Part shown: positions 63,462 to 64,000 of the stretch, in pieces
Layout of the letters: each line of letters begins with the position of its first letter
How positions within the stretch are numbered: the stretch's first letter is position 1
NCBI GenBank assembly: GCA_965116465.1
Contig: OZ220687.1
Span: forward strand, 3,162,001-3,226,000
Direction: 5' to 3'
DNA length: 64,000 bases
DNA from: VXNF01 sp965116465
Lineage (GTDB): Bacteria; Actinomycetota; Acidimicrobiia; Acidimicrobiales; CATQHL01
Made by a program: the position numbers and the translations under genes
The notes under the pieces: model-generated
What the model saw: only the letters and a program-made list of their open reading frames with translations
The model's database searches: none
What the model was told of the DNA's origin: nothing

Positions 63462-64000
63462 ACTCCCCGCGGCCCCTCATCACCGTCGTCGGGCTCGGCC
63501 CGGCGGGGGCCGACCTGGTGACCGAGGGCACCCGGGCGCTCGTCGAGGCCACCCCGCCTCCGGCTCGCTTCGTCCGCACTCTCCGCCACCCATCGGCGGG
63601 GGTCGTGGAACCGGCGACGGGTTGTGACGACCTCTACGGGGCCGCGCGGCACATCGAGCAGGTGTACGGGTCCATCGTGGAGCGCCTCGTGGCGGCGGCG
63701 GGGCGGCACGGAACGGTGCTCTACGCGGTGCCCGGCTCGCCTGCGGTGGCCGAGCGGTCGGTGCAGTTGCTGCTGGACGACGGCCGGGCGCGCGTCGAGG
63801 TTCATCCAGCGTTGTCGTTCGCCGACCTGGCGTGGTCCCGGCTCGGCGTCGACCCCCTGGCGAGCGGGGCGCGGATCGTCGACGGCCAGCGTTTCGCCGG
63901 CGAGTCCGCAGGCGAGCGCGGACCGCTGCTGGTGGCGCAGTGCGACAGCGCCGAGACCCTGGCGGCGGTCGGCCTGGCTCTGCCGGCACCGTCGACGGAG
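63458..64000 (+). CDS. tetrapyrrole methylase-domain protein, probably the N-terminus of a YabN-type MazG (partial)
   Basis: Runs off the window end; 181 codons without a stop. LITVVGLGPAGADLVTEGTR is the glycine-rich SAM-binding start of the tetrapyrrole methylase fold, followed by RTLRHPSAGVV and VLYAVPGSPAVAERSVQLL. In Bacillus YabN this domain precedes a MazG NTP pyrophosphohydrolase, and in actinobacteria mazG commonly follows mfd, so a MazG module beyond 64000 is expected but not seen. Its ATG 63458 overlaps the mfd stop. Confidence 0.8.
   Translation, partial: MNSPRPLITVVGLGPAGADLVTEGTRALVEATPPPARFVRTLRHPSAGVVEPATGCDDLYGAARHIEQVYGSIVERLVAAAGRHGTVLYAVPGSPAVAERSVQLLLDDGRARVEVHPALSFADLAWSRLGVDPLASGARIVDGQRFAGESAGERGPLLVAQCDSAETLAAVGLALPAPSTE

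Overview
The window looks like a chromosomal segment of a high-GC actinobacterium. Three things support this. There are two gene orders classical for Actinobacteria: metG-tatD-rpf-rsmA-ispE, then tRNA-Gln-glmU-prs-rplY-pth-mfd-mazG-like. There is a tiny bS22-type ribosomal protein gene. There are Rpf and RamB/ScfR-type proteins, with frequent GTG starts and GTGA/ATGA stop-start overlaps. The catabolic and osmolyte genes (acrylyl-CoA reductase family, BCCT betaine transporter, oxoprolinase-type enzymes) would fit a marine or host-associated Acidimicrobiia lineage; that placement is inference, as no rRNA or marker comparison could be run.

Layout. 1-7.2 kb: a MazF-like toxin/antitoxin pair, an MhpD-type hydratase, a decayed copy of the toxin C-terminus, an FGGY kinase translationally overlapped with a large Lhr helicase. 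7.4-24.2 kb: a catabolic region with a complete branched-chain-amino-acid-type ABC importer (livFGHM plus a binding lipoprotein with a repetitive proline-rich tether), a ScfR/RamB-like regulator, and a run SDR-hyuA-hyuB-small Cys protein-hyuA-hyuB-SDR closed by a strong bidirectional hairpin. 24.2-36 kb: mixed genes (membrane protein, AcuI-like reductase, secreted protein, lipoprotein, CDF transporter, enoyl-CoA hydratase, methionine aminopeptidase, DegV, MFS, PlsY-like, SelD, Fpg). SelD is read through an in-frame UGA at the catalytic cysteine position and should be a selenoprotein.

36.3-44.7 kb: an accessory stretch of visibly lower GC with a two-gene operon (138 aa plus 1463 aa with a Mrr/PD-(D/E)XK-like domain), a 112-aa protein and a 968-aa adenine-type DNA methylase with a possible N-terminal nuclease fold. 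This is a plausible but unproven defence locus.

44.7-64 kb: RecB-type nuclease, DUF192, rsmI, then a BCCT betaine-type transporter facing a 704-aa protein, and finally the two housekeeping blocks. The 704-aa protein fuses a ProX-type glycine betaine-binding domain (all three aromatic-box tryptophans present) to a GluR0-like ligand-gated channel with a TVGYGD potassium filter. I consider this pair, a candidate betaine-sensing K+ channel convergent with a betaine transporter, the most exciting item in the window. Other oddities are a GlmU lacking its acetyltransferase part and a two-domain Rpf whose first domain has lost the catalytic glutamate.
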